Both the position numbers and the translations under genes were made by a program. Below the pieces are notes generated by a model. It did not search any database. It was not told the DNA's origin and saw only the letters and a list, made by a program, of their open reading frames with translations. Positions 34,774 through 42,803 of a stretch of 64,000 nucleotides of DNA are shown here, one piece after another. Positions within the stretch are counted from its first letter, which is position 1. The number at the start of each line of letters is the position of its first letter. Where the stretch lies: assembly GCA_029213305.1 (NCBI GenBank), contig JARGPA010000001.1:106069-170068 (forward strand), in the 5' to 3' direction. This stretch comes from Phycisphaerales bacterium (GTDB taxonomy: Bacteria; Planctomycetota; Phycisphaerae; Phycisphaerales; UBA1924).

Positions 34774-34813
34774 AATAAAAAAACACCCAAGGACGAACTG
34801 CCCATGGGTGTTT
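34774..34813 (-). terminator. Intrinsic terminator between flgH and flgI
   Basis: Stem AAACACCCA / TGGGTGTTT (9 bp, 15-base loop) followed by six T on the minus strand. It ends the flgF-G-A-H transcript before the flgI promoter. Confidence 0.88.
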
Positions 34814-34848
34814 GGTGGTGGGTCTGGATTAAATGTAAACTTGATTGA

Positions 34849-35538
34849 TTAGAACGCAAAGACTGTGTCGAGAACACGAGTGATTATGCCCTTCTCAGCA
34901 GCCTTTTTCAGATCACCTTCGTTCTCAAGGATGATGTTCAATCCAGCAAGCTGGCTCGAAAGGATTGTGTTCTGAGATGTAATATCTTCATCTCGAGCAA
35001 GCCCTGAGAGGGTCAGGATCGATTTTTCTTTATCCTTTGAGATCCGTTTTACTGCTTGGAGCACAAGTGTTCCGTTGGGTTTGACCTCAAGTACTGTTGC
35101 CGCGATTCGTGCAGAGAACTTGTCTTTGCGTTCATAATCTCCCTCACCTGTATAATCACGAGATGCTGCAACATCAATCAAATCAGTATCCGTGATTCCA
35201 CTGGTTTCGAGTCGAGTTTCGAGCAGTTGTGCCAAACTCAGGATTGCGTTGAGTTCCGCCGTTGAGTTAGACGCTTTTTCTGTTTCAAGCTTTTGTGAAC
35301 TCGTCTGGGAACTATTTTCATCAATAATGATCGTGACGATATCGTGTACTTTGATAGTCCGAGTCTCGGGCGCCGAGATAAAGTAGATTGAAGCTTCTTC
35401 GAGAGATATAGATGGTTGTTGGACGTCTGGAGAATCACTCGATTGCTCTTGAACCAAGTACAAGCTTTGAGCATGAACGAACGGCGAAATGCAGGTGAGA
35501 AGGGCAAAAACGCTAAGTTGGAGATGTGTTCTACGCAT
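34849..35538 (-). CDS. flgH: Flagellar L-ring protein FlgH
   Basis: A 229-residue L-ring protein. The signal peptide ends at VHAQ, and there is no standard lipobox Cys, so it is exported by signal peptidase I instead of being lipidated as in enterobacteria. Family marks are KVHDIVTIIIDENSSQTSSQ, the conserved AEL-type segment, and the C-terminal LSGLARDEDITSQNTILSSQLAGLNIILENEGDLKKAAEKG. It forms the outer-membrane bushing of the rod. It is the last gene before a terminator. Confidence 0.93.
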   Translation of the reverse strand: MRRTHLQLSVFALLTCISPFVHAQSLYLVQEQSSDSPDVQQPSISLEEASIYFISAPETRTIKVHDIVTIIIDENSSQTSSQKLETEKASNSTAELNAILSLAQLLETRLETSGITDTDLIDVAASRDYTGEGDYERKDKFSARIAATVLEVKPNGTLVLQAVKRISKDKEKSILTLSGLARDEDITSQNTILSSQLAGLNIILENEGDLKKAAEKGIITRVLDTVFAF

Positions 35539-35546
35539 TTGATTCT

Positions 35547-36626
35547 CTATTCTGTTTTTAAATGGTTCGGGAGAATAATAACTTGGCCTGGCGCTGCGAC
35601 TTTCGCAGTGAAATGTTGTTTACGATCGCGTGATTCAAGTTGTATCAACTCACCCAATCGGCCGTCATCCATGGCGCGAACACTCATCGTGACGCTTGCT
35701 GATCCATGAAAACTCCGTGCAGTAATAAACTGACCACGACGAATGATAATTGGTTCTTCCAACATCGCACTCGTGAGCATTGATCCAGGATCGATAGTCT
35801 TCTTGCATGACAATCCCAAGGAGCCCGTTGCATCTGCGATTGCGCTCATTGGAGAGAGCCAACGAGTCTCTACAACTGTTCGAGATTCATCAATCACTTC
35901 GCCGCGACGGATTTGTTCGCTTGTAATCCGGACATCTCGAAGGACTTCAACGTAGAACCGAACAGTAGTTTCAAGAATGATCTGTTCATTCTCAAGAATG
36001 AGGATTTCACAACTGACTTTTTTGGATCGGCCGTTCTCATTGAACACAACCGTTCGATTGTTCATCGGCGTGTTCAGAATCCCTTGCACGCGTTCTGTAT
36101 CATCGAATCGGATTCGAGTTGAATCCTTGGTGCTTTTTAACCAAGGTTGGGAGTACACCCATTGCTCTAAATAGGAACGAAGCAAAGGCCCGTCAGTGGG
36201 GGAGTTTGGGTAATTTGTTGTTGGGGAATGATTTATGGTTGTATTGGGGTCTGAAAGACGCGTCGCCGCAATCGTTTTTGCACCTTTTACAATCACCGAT
36301 CCCACCCGGATATGGGGGGATGCTGTAAGTCGTTCGCGGATCATCTTTGCGTCGATGTTTATCCAAATTCCTTGTTGGATATCCTTTTGAGGATCGAATG
36401 CAAGTGCTTCAATATCAGATGCTTGAGGCCCTTGTACTCTTGCAAAGTCAGAAATCGTCAGTTCTGTATCATCTGCAGCGATCCGAACCGTGGATTGCAA
36501 CCGAATCGTCGTGATCGAGTCTTCAAGATCACTTGCAAGTGAAAAAGAACTCACGAAAGGGATCAGCACGAACCCAACGAATAAGGAAAAGCTGAATCGA
36601 AATCGAGTTGTTGTGCAAGTGGTCAT
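35547..36626 (-). CDS. flgA: Flagellar basal body P-ring formation protein FlgA
   Basis: A 359-residue periplasmic chaperone for the P-ring. The signal peptide covers residues 1-31. The C-terminal SAF domain is clear: VEVLRDVRITSEQIRRGEVIDESR, LGLSCKKTIDPGSMLTSAML, IIRRGQFITARSFHGSASVTMSVRAMDDGRLGELIQL and the end VAAPGQVIIL. The N-terminal half is a longer extra domain (about 32-200) with little similarity to short FlgA proteins. It lies between flgG and flgH, 8 bases before flgH. Confidence 0.9.
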   Translation of the reverse strand: MTTCTTTRFRFSFSLFVGFVLIPFVSSFSLASDLEDSITTIRLQSTVRIAADDTELTISDFARVQGPQASDIEALAFDPQKDIQQGIWINIDAKMIRERLTASPHIRVGSVIVKGAKTIAATRLSDPNTTINHSPTTNYPNSPTDGPLLRSYLEQWVYSQPWLKSTKDSTRIRFDDTERVQGILNTPMNNRTVVFNENGRSKKVSCEILILENEQIILETTVRFYVEVLRDVRITSEQIRRGEVIDESRTVVETRWLSPMSAIADATGSLGLSCKKTIDPGSMLTSAMLEEPIIIRRGQFITARSFHGSASVTMSVRAMDDGRLGELIQLESRDRKQHFTAKVAAPGQVIILPNHLKTE

Positions 36627-36653
36627 AGTTGTAACTCTATATGATTCAGGTTA

Positions 36654-37457
36654 TTAACGACGGAGTTGTGCGACGGACTGGAGTGTTTCGTCCGCTGCAC
36701 GGATTGCTTGTGAGTTCATCTCGAACGCTCGTTGAGTACGGATGAGTTCAATAAGCTCTTTTGATGGATCCACATTTGATCCTTCGAGTGCTCCGCCTCG
36801 GATCGTTCCAAAGTTCTGAGTCCCAGGTTCGCCTTCAATCGGAGTGCCCGATGCGGCGCTCTCAATCCACAGATTTGTTCCAACTTGGGTAAGACCCGCT
36901 GGGTTTACAAAGATGGATAGGTTTACCTGTCCAATTTCTGTAGGAACATTGCTCGGGGGGATCGTTGCGAGGACTTGCCCAGAACCAGTAAACTGCACAT
37001 TTTCGGCATTGTTAGGGATAGTTACAGGCGGATCGAGTAATCGACCATCAGAGTTTGCAAGAACCAAATCACCGTTGGCGTTGGGGACGAAGTTGCCTGC
37101 TCTTGTGTATGCTTCGCCGCCGCCGAGATCACTCTCCACTTGGACTTTGAAGAATCCTTTTCCCTCGATCATCATGTCTAAAGGCCCACCTGGAATGGGG
37201 GCGCCTTGCTCGAAATCTTGTTGAGTTCCACTTGCGCGAACTCCAAGTCCTACATAGAGACCAGTTGGGCGCTGATCGCCGTTCGTGTTTTCGACTCCAG
37301 GTTGTGCTCTTTCAAGATAGAGCAGATCTTCGAAGTTGACTCTTGAGGACTTGAACCCCTCTGTATTGACATTTGCAAGGTTGTTTGCGATGACATCCAG
37401 GCGAGTATCTAGAGCTCTGAGTCCTGACGACGCGGATTGCATTGCGATTACTGCCAT
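36654..37457 (-). CDS. flgG: Flagellar distal rod protein FlgG
   Basis: A 267-residue rod protein with the N-terminal rod/hook motif ALDTRLDVIANNLANVNTEGFKSSRVNFED, the FlgG-specific GLGVRASGTQQDFEQGAPIPGGPLDMMIEG and C-terminal SNVDPSKELIELIRTQRAFEMNSQAIRAADETLQ. It builds the distal rod through the periplasm. It follows flgF by 27 bases. Confidence 0.96.
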   Translation of the reverse strand: MAVIAMQSASSGLRALDTRLDVIANNLANVNTEGFKSSRVNFEDLLYLERAQPGVENTNGDQRPTGLYVGLGVRASGTQQDFEQGAPIPGGPLDMMIEGKGFFKVQVESDLGGGEAYTRAGNFVPNANGDLVLANSDGRLLDPPVTIPNNAENVQFTGSGQVLATIPPSNVPTEIGQVNLSIFVNPAGLTQVGTNLWIESAASGTPIEGEPGTQNFGTIRGGALEGSNVDPSKELIELIRTQRAFEMNSQAIRAADETLQSVAQLRR

Positions 37458-37484
37458 GTGTGTATTCCTTTAATCTGTAATCAC

Positions 37485-38255
37485 TTATGCGATTCGGCCG
37501 AATGTGTTGATTGCGCGTTCCATCAGTTTGTTTTGCATATCGATCATCCCGATATTGCCTTGTGCGGATCGGGATGCTGCTTGGATTTTCATCAATGAAC
37601 CAATCTCAGATACTCCAGATCCTTCAAGCATGTACTGCTTGATCGAACCAGTCGCGTCAATGAGCGAGAGGGCCGATCCGGTTTGTGATCCGAAGAGTCC
37701 TCCGCCTTGCTTTGCAAGGATTGCTCGATTGGACACATCACTAAACTGGAGTTTGTCGATGGGTGCTCCACCCTGAGTGATGACACCATCACTCGTGATT
37801 TGGATATCAGATCCCTGACTCATATCGATATGAATGTTTGAGTTACTATCTGATAGAACCGGGACTCCGGTAGTTGCCATCACGAGATCGCCGTCAGCAT
37901 TTACTGTGAATCGCCCATCTCTTGTGAGTGATGGATTGGATGAGTCGCCGACGACGAAGAAACCATCGCCTTGGATTGCAAGATCAAAGACATTCTCAGT
38001 AGATTCGAGTGTCCCTTGCGCAAAGTTGATGCTTGTTGGCGCAGCAAATACGCCTCCCCCGAGTCGTTCAAGCATCGTGTCAGACGCAAGCATGGGCAAG
38101 TTGTCTTCCTGACGAGCTGCAAGGCGCTGCATTGTGCCTGTCATGATGGGTTTGAACCCAGTCGTGTTGATATTGGCAAGATTCGCGGTTAACGCGTCCT
38201 GCTGATGGATACTCGCTAAAGCACCTGAGGCGGATATCTGTAATCCGTAGTTCAT
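37485..38255 (-). CDS. flgF: Flagellar proximal rod protein FlgF
   Basis: A 256-residue rod protein paralogous to FlgG. N-terminus: MNYGLQISASGALASIHQQDALTANLANINTTGFKPI. Body: GTLESTENVFDLAIQGDGFFVV. C-terminus: GVSEIGSLMKIQAASRSAQGNIGMIDMQNKLMERAINTFG. I chose the start at 38253-38255 as the normal beginning of the family. A frame extension upstream runs through the promoter and leader hairpin and is not a coding region. It is the first gene of the early flagellar transcript. Confidence 0.93.
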   Translation of the reverse strand: MNYGLQISASGALASIHQQDALTANLANINTTGFKPIMTGTMQRLAARQEDNLPMLASDTMLERLGGGVFAAPTSINFAQGTLESTENVFDLAIQGDGFFVVGDSSNPSLTRDGRFTVNADGDLVMATTGVPVLSDSNSNIHIDMSQGSDIQITSDGVITQGGAPIDKLQFSDVSNRAILAKQGGGLFGSQTGSALSLIDATGSIKQYMLEGSGVSEIGSLMKIQAASRSAQGNIGMIDMQNKLMERAINTFGRIA

Positions 38256-38283
38256 CGTGTCATCCAATCTTCGGGTATTGGCC

Positions 38284-38301
38284 CTGTTCATCCGTGAACA
38301 G
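38284..38301 (-). promoter_or_regulatory. Candidate CsrA hairpin in the flgF leader
   Basis: CTGTTC-ACGGAT-GAACAG: a perfect 6-bp stem around the hexaloop ACGGAT, matching ANGGAN (and its preferred last base T/U). It lies in the leader between the sigma-54 site (38325-38341) and the flgF ATG, 28 bases upstream of the start. Confidence 0.6.
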
Positions 38302-38324
38302 CAACCACCCGCAGAGTACAGATA

Positions 38325-38341
38325 CACAAATAGCGTGCCAA
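38325..38341 (-). promoter_or_regulatory. Sigma-54 type -24/-12 promoter for flgF operon
   Basis: Minus strand TTGGCACG-CTAT-TTGTG: GG, exactly 10 bases, GT. The -24 element is essentially consensus. The -12 element has GT instead of the usual GC, so strength is uncertain. The start point would be near 38314, leaving a leader of about 60 bases that holds the 38284-38301 hairpin. It shares TTGGCACGCT with the flgI promoter. Confidence 0.6.
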
Positions 38342-38415
38342 CATCATCGCAAGATGCTCATTGAGTAACAGAAGATTTTGGTTGCAACAAAAAGTTTATC
38401 AGCTCGGACTGGAAA

Positions 38416-39825
38416 TCAGACGACATATTCAGTTGAACTGAGTGTGTCGTTTACCTTTGTAAGCCAATCCTCGTAACCATCTCGTCCCATGAGCCCGAAG
38501 GTTGCCTTTTTCCCAGTTTCCACAGCGGGCTGATCGTACGCATCGATGTTGAGCATGAGCCCAGCGTAAGCCGTCGCGATTTGCCAAAGCGAGATAAACT
38601 CGCCGACATGATGTGCGTCGATCTTGGGCATCTTGATGGTGTAGTTCGGGCGCTGTGAATCGATCAGTGCGTATTCAGTTGCTCTCTTTTCTGCGTTGAG
38701 AAGATCAACCATTCGCTTGCCTTCAAGATACTCGATCGCTTCAACCCCCATACCAGTGGGGATGGTGAGTCCTTGATCATCTGCAAAATCTTCGACTTCA
38801 ACGAACCCGATGACTTTGTCATTTGGTCCTTCACGATAGAGTTGAACCTGTGAGTGCTGATCAGTAGTGCCCAATGCGGAGATTGGAGTAAATCCTGTGA
38901 AGACGGTTTCGCCTTCTTTGTCGTACTTCTTGCCGAGGGATTCTGCCCAGAGCTGGGAGTACCAATCTCCCAGTAGTTTGAGTGAGTTCGCGTACGGCAT
39001 TAATACATGGTTCGATTTTCCTTTTCGAGTTCCGAGTTCAACCAGGAGCAACGCAAGCATCGCGCCAGGGTTCTTCGAGAGATCCTCGTTGGAACATCGA
39101 TCGTCCATTGCTTTGGCGCCGTCGAGCATTGCATCGATATCGATCCCGCACATCGCGGCCGAAAAGAGTCCAACAGGGGACAAGACACTGAATCGGCCTC
39201 CAACCCCTTCCGGTACAGGGAGTGTTGTGATTCCTGCTTGATCGCAAATTGATCGCATTGTGCCTTGCGCTGGGTCAGTGATCGCGATGACATGATCTGC
39301 CCATCTTGATCCAACTGCTTGCTCGAGTATTTTTCGGATGATCATGAACTGAGATGCAGTCTCTGCAGTTTCTCCAGATTTGGAGATGACATTAAACAAA
39401 GTTGTATTGGGATCACAGATCTTCAAGATCGAGTTGAGATTCGATGGATCAACATTATCAACAACGAATAACCTGGGGCCAGCTCGATCTGCCTTTGAGA
39501 GCAAGTTGTAGGTAGGTTCATTAAGCGCGGATTGGATTGCGATGTTGCCTAGAGCTGATCCTCCGATTCCGAGGACGACGATGTTATCGAATCGGCCCTC
39601 GCTTTCGTTTGCGATCGCATGAACCGAGTTGAGATGGGCGCTACGCATTGGTTCGTTTGCGAGCTCTCTCCATCGTTCCCATCCTGTGCCTCTTGATTCC
39701 TTGAGTGATTGGGTCAGCTGAGTGACACCCTTGGCAAGCGGTCCATCAGCATGAACGCGAGCAGGATCGAGTCCATGTGGGCCGACTCGGGAAGAAAGAC
39801 AGTTAGCGTAATCGAGTGTGAGCAT
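38416..39825 (-). CDS. pgi: Glucose-6-phosphate isomerase
   Basis: A 469-residue enzyme interconverting glucose 6-phosphate and fructose 6-phosphate in glycolysis. SIS-domain features are VVLGIGGSALGNIAIQSAL, the phosphate loop FNVISKSGETAETASQF, VPEGVGGRFSVLSPVGLFSAA with the catalytic Arg, and a C-terminal KIDAHHVGEFISLWQIATAYAGLML. Its length and motifs match the short bacterial/archaeal-type PGI. Start ATG 39825 lacks a strong Shine-Dalgarno. A TTG six codons upstream is possible. Confidence 0.93.
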   Translation of the reverse strand: MLTLDYANCLSSRVGPHGLDPARVHADGPLAKGVTQLTQSLKESRGTGWERWRELANEPMRSAHLNSVHAIANESEGRFDNIVVLGIGGSALGNIAIQSALNEPTYNLLSKADRAGPRLFVVDNVDPSNLNSILKICDPNTTLFNVISKSGETAETASQFMIIRKILEQAVGSRWADHVIAITDPAQGTMRSICDQAGITTLPVPEGVGGRFSVLSPVGLFSAAMCGIDIDAMLDGAKAMDDRCSNEDLSKNPGAMLALLLVELGTRKGKSNHVLMPYANSLKLLGDWYSQLWAESLGKKYDKEGETVFTGFTPISALGTTDQHSQVQLYREGPNDKVIGFVEVEDFADDQGLTIPTGMGVEAIEYLEGKRMVDLLNAEKRATEYALIDSQRPNYTIKMPKIDAHHVGEFISLWQIATAYAGLMLNIDAYDQPAVETGKKATFGLMGRDGYEDWLTKVNDTLSSTEYVV

Positions 39826-39930
39826 GGTTATAGGATATACCAACTATGAAACTTTGTCGGCGAAAGGGTAATCATTGATGAAGCTCAAACATCTAGGTGG
39901 ATGTCCGGGAATCGGAGGCTATGCTCGGGC

Positions 39931-40482
39931 ATGATACACCCTTGGCACGATGTTCGACCCGGTATGCAAGAGCTTGCTCTTCCTTCCCATTTTCGCTCAA
40001 TAATCGAGATCCCAAAGGGGTCAAGTAATAAATACGAGCTCGACAAACAAACAGGGATGCTCCGACTCGATCGGGTCCTTTCTAGCGCAGTCTACTACCC
40101 TGCGAATTATGGGTTTATCCCACAGACACTCGCAGAGGATAACGATCCGTTGGATGTGCTCGTGTTTTGTGCTGAGAAAGTGCCGACGATGTGCATCTGT
40201 GAAGCTCGCGCGATCGGAGTCATGACGATGATCGATGATGGCCAACCTGACCATAAGATCATCTCAGTGCTCATCAATGATTCAGAGTTCGAAGAATACC
40301 AGACGATCAAAAACTTCCCAAAGCACACCTTTAAGATGCTCAAGAGGTTCTTCGAGGATTACAAACAACTCGAAGGCAAGCAAGTCGAGGTCGATGAGAT
40401 TCAGCCCGCAGAAAGGGCGTATGAGATTATCGATGCATCTCTAGTCGCATATTCAGAGGCGAGGCAGTCCGGGCTCCTCTGA
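39931..40482 (+). CDS. ppa: Inorganic pyrophosphatase (family I)
   Basis: A 183-residue soluble pyrophosphatase that hydrolyses PPi to phosphate, pulling biosynthetic reactions forward. Signatures are IEIPKGSSNKYELDK, YPANYGFIPQT (metal/phosphate site) and DNDPLDVLVF (the D-x-D-P-x-D metal-binding motif), and IDDGQPDHKIISVLI. Start ATG 39931 is 13 bases after GGAGG. The ATG at 39901 would add 10 residues and gives an unusual N-terminus. It is divergent from pgi. A bidirectional terminator follows. Confidence 0.93.
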   Translation: MIHPWHDVRPGMQELALPSHFRSIIEIPKGSSNKYELDKQTGMLRLDRVLSSAVYYPANYGFIPQTLAEDNDPLDVLVFCAEKVPTMCICEARAIGVMTMIDDGQPDHKIISVLINDSEFEEYQTIKNFPKHTFKMLKRFFEDYKQLEGKQVEVDEIQPAERAYEIIDASLVAYSEARQSGLL

Positions 40483-40508
40483 ACAGGTTGAGTATGGAAT
40501 AGCTATTG

Positions 40509-40540
40509 AAAAACGCCCATATCATGCATGGGCGTTTTTT
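40509..40540. terminator. Bidirectional intrinsic terminator
   Basis: A 12-bp perfect stem AAAAACGCCCAT / ATGGGCGTTTTT with a 7-base loop, with T runs on both strands. It terminates ppa (plus) and the FG-GAP-like gene (minus). Confidence 0.9.
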
Positions 40541-40565
40541 ATTGATGGTGATGTGTGGATTGGTT

Positions 40566-41936
40566 TTATGGGCAACCCGCTGCAAATGCTTGCAAGAATG
40601 CGCTGACATCGAAGAAGTTGTAGATGCCGTCGTTGGTGAAATCGGCAGTCGGATTTTGTGCGTTGAACGCATTTAGGAATGTGGAGATATCGAAAAAGTT
40701 GAGGATACCGTCGTCCGTGAGATCCGCAAGGCATTCTGGTAGTGGGGCTGTGAACACATACGCCGAGCCAGAGCTTGAGCCGTTGTCATCATTAAGCATT
40801 GCCCCGACGGCTACGAGATCATTGCTGATGGCGATGGCACTGGAAAAGAGGTCTCCTCCGTCTCCATCGCTTGCAAGGAGCTTGACAATCTGCGTGTTGG
40901 TAGAAGTATCGAAAACATAGGCCGAACCCGCATCTGGACCAGAGTCGTTGTCATTCCATGCTCCTACCGCCACGAAACCGTTGTCAATGGCAACGGTTAC
41001 ACCGAACTTATCCTGCGATGCTCCGTCATTGGGGAGGAGCTTGGTGATTTGGGAGCCCGAAGGGGCAACAAAAAGGTAGGCCGAGCCAGCTTCGAAGCCG
41101 TTGTCGTTGTCCTCCCATGCTCCCACGACCACGATGCCGTCGTCGATGGCAACTGAGAAACCGAACTCATCACCCTCAGTCGCATCGTCGGCAAGCAATT
41201 TGGCGATCTGTGTGCCTCCCGAGGCGTCAAAGAGATAGGCCGAGCCTGAGCCTAAGCCGTTATCGTCATTGCGATATGCCCCGACGACTGCGGCGCCGTT
41301 GCTGATGCCGACGGAGTTACCGAAGTTGTCACCGGCCTCTCCGTCGTCGGGGAGTAGTTTGGCAAGTTGCCCGCCTGAGGAGGCGCTAAACACATAGGCC
41401 GAACCAGAATCGTCGCCATTGTCATCGTCAAATTGTGCCCCGACAACCACAAGGCCGTCGCCGATAGCGATGGATTGGCCGAACCTGTCATAAGCTTCTC
41501 CGTCGTCGGGGAGGAGTTTGGCGATCTGAACCCCCGAGGAGGCATCGAACAGGTAGGCTGCGCCCGATTCAAGGCCGTTATCCATGTCATTCCACGCCCC
41601 GACCGCCACAACTCCGTTGTCAATAGCAACTGAGATTCCGAAGTATTGACCACTGAATCCGTCATCGGGTATAAGTTCGATGATCTGAGCCCCGGTCATG
41701 GCATTAAACAGATAGGCTGAACCAGAGCTAGGGCCGCTCTCATCTGCAAATCTTGATCCCACGGCCAGAATGCCATTGTCAATGGCAATGGAATGACCAA
41801 ACCTGTCCTGCGACTCTCCGTCGTTGGGTAATACCTTGAAGTCCTCGATAATCACCTGCCCTAAAGCTGGGGCGGTCAAAGCACCAAAGACGGACAAAGT
41901 GATAACGGCGAGGGGTCGGAGAGTTAGTTGTAACAT
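40566..41936 (-). CDS. Secreted FG-GAP-like repeat protein with dockerin-like tail
   Basis: A 456-residue protein with a signal peptide (VFGALTAPALGQ), then about seven 50-residue repeats of the pattern AKLLPDDGxxxDxFGxSVAIDxGxVVVGA followed by DxDNGxxSGSAYLF, an integrin-like/FG-GAP beta-propeller with Asp-rich calcium loops. The C-terminus has two EF-hand-like units (ADLTDDGILNFFDISTF and ADFTNDGIYNFFDVSAF) and GCP, matching the tail of the LVIVD gene at 7416. Start ATG 41936 has AGGA 8 bases before it. It is extracellular or surface-bound, with role unknown. Confidence 0.88.
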   Translation of the reverse strand: MLQLTLRPLAVITLSVFGALTAPALGQVIIEDFKVLPNDGESQDRFGHSIAIDNGILAVGSRFADESGPSSGSAYLFNAMTGAQIIELIPDDGFSGQYFGISVAIDNGVVAVGAWNDMDNGLESGAAYLFDASSGVQIAKLLPDDGEAYDRFGQSIAIGDGLVVVGAQFDDDNGDDSGSAYVFSASSGGQLAKLLPDDGEAGDNFGNSVGISNGAAVVGAYRNDDNGLGSGSAYLFDASGGTQIAKLLADDATEGDEFGFSVAIDDGIVVVGAWEDNDNGFEAGSAYLFVAPSGSQITKLLPNDGASQDKFGVTVAIDNGFVAVGAWNDNDSGPDAGSAYVFDTSTNTQIVKLLASDGDGGDLFSSAIAISNDLVAVGAMLNDDNGSSSGSAYVFTAPLPECLADLTDDGILNFFDISTFLNAFNAQNPTADFTNDGIYNFFDVSAFLQAFAAGCP

Positions 41937-42174
41937 GATGATAATCCTGTTCCACTGATTTGGTATCGAGCGATATAAACATACAGCATATGGTATTTTG
42001 GCAATGCAGAGAAATGAGAAATTTGGATTCACCCCTTTTCGAGTGGATGATCTGAGTTGAGTCAAGCGTGAATAATACCAGTTTGAATCTTGAACTCTCA
42101 GTCTGAAATGGACAGTTGTATTGCGAACATTTAGTGCTTGGTTCCACAGTGGAGAGAATGGTTAGAGTCTTTTG

Positions 42175-42777
42175 ATGTTCGTGGCCTACTGTATATACAT
42201 GTTTCCAGAAATCGAACGCATACTCGTTAGCCGTGAGCAAATTGCCGATCGTGTCCAAGCGATGGCCAAAGAGATTGTTCGTGATCTCCAAGAAGATCTT
42301 GCCAAGGACGGCCAAACTCCTCTCGATGAAGACAATGTAATTATTGTTCCCATCATGACAGGTGCGATGATCTTTGTCGCGGATCTGGTTCGAGAACTCC
42401 CAATGAAACTGTCCTTGGGATTGGTTGCGGTGTCAAGTTACCCTGGAGAGTCGGTTCGTTCTAAGGGTGCTCACTTTGCAACGGAACTTCCAGACAACCT
42501 TGGGGGCAAGCACATCATCGTTCTCGATGACATCCTCGACTCTGGACAAACACTTGCATTAGTCAAAGAAATGATCGAGAAACAGAATCCCGCGTCGCTT
42601 CGTCTGGGTGTGATGCTCGACAAAAAGACAGATCGCACAGTCGATGTACATGTCGATTATGTTGGGTTTGAGATCCCAGACGAGTTTGTCGTTGGATATG
42701 GGCTCGATTACAATGGGTACTACAGAAACTATCCGCAAATCGCGGTGCTTGATCAATCAGCATTACCTTCCCGATAG
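42175..42777 (+). CDS. hpt: Hypoxanthine phosphoribosyltransferase
   Basis: A 200-residue purine-salvage enzyme (PRTase fold), joining hypoxanthine/guanine to PRPP. The PRPP loop is IIVLDDILDSGQTL. Other marks are VIIVPIMTGAMIFVADLVREL, VAVSSYPGESVRSKG (flexible loop) and DYVGFEIPDEFVVGYGLDYNGYYRNYP. It has a longer N-terminus than usual. ATG 42175 and an ATG at 42199 (MFPEIERIL) are both plausible starts and neither has a clear Shine-Dalgarno. Confidence 0.9.
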   Translation: MFVAYCIYMFPEIERILVSREQIADRVQAMAKEIVRDLQEDLAKDGQTPLDEDNVIIVPIMTGAMIFVADLVRELPMKLSLGLVAVSSYPGESVRSKGAHFATELPDNLGGKHIIVLDDILDSGQTLALVKEMIEKQNPASLRLGVMLDKKTDRTVDVHVDYVGFEIPDEFVVGYGLDYNGYYRNYPQIAVLDQSALPSR

Positions 42778-42803
42778 GTAGTTGAACTGATAGAATCGAA
42801 CCA

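Noticed and set aside
40800-41800. DNA tandem repeat or CRISPR-like array in the FG-GAP-like gene
   Set aside because: The periodicity is in the protein (about 50 residues) with diverged DNA, and there are no identical direct repeats with unique spacers.
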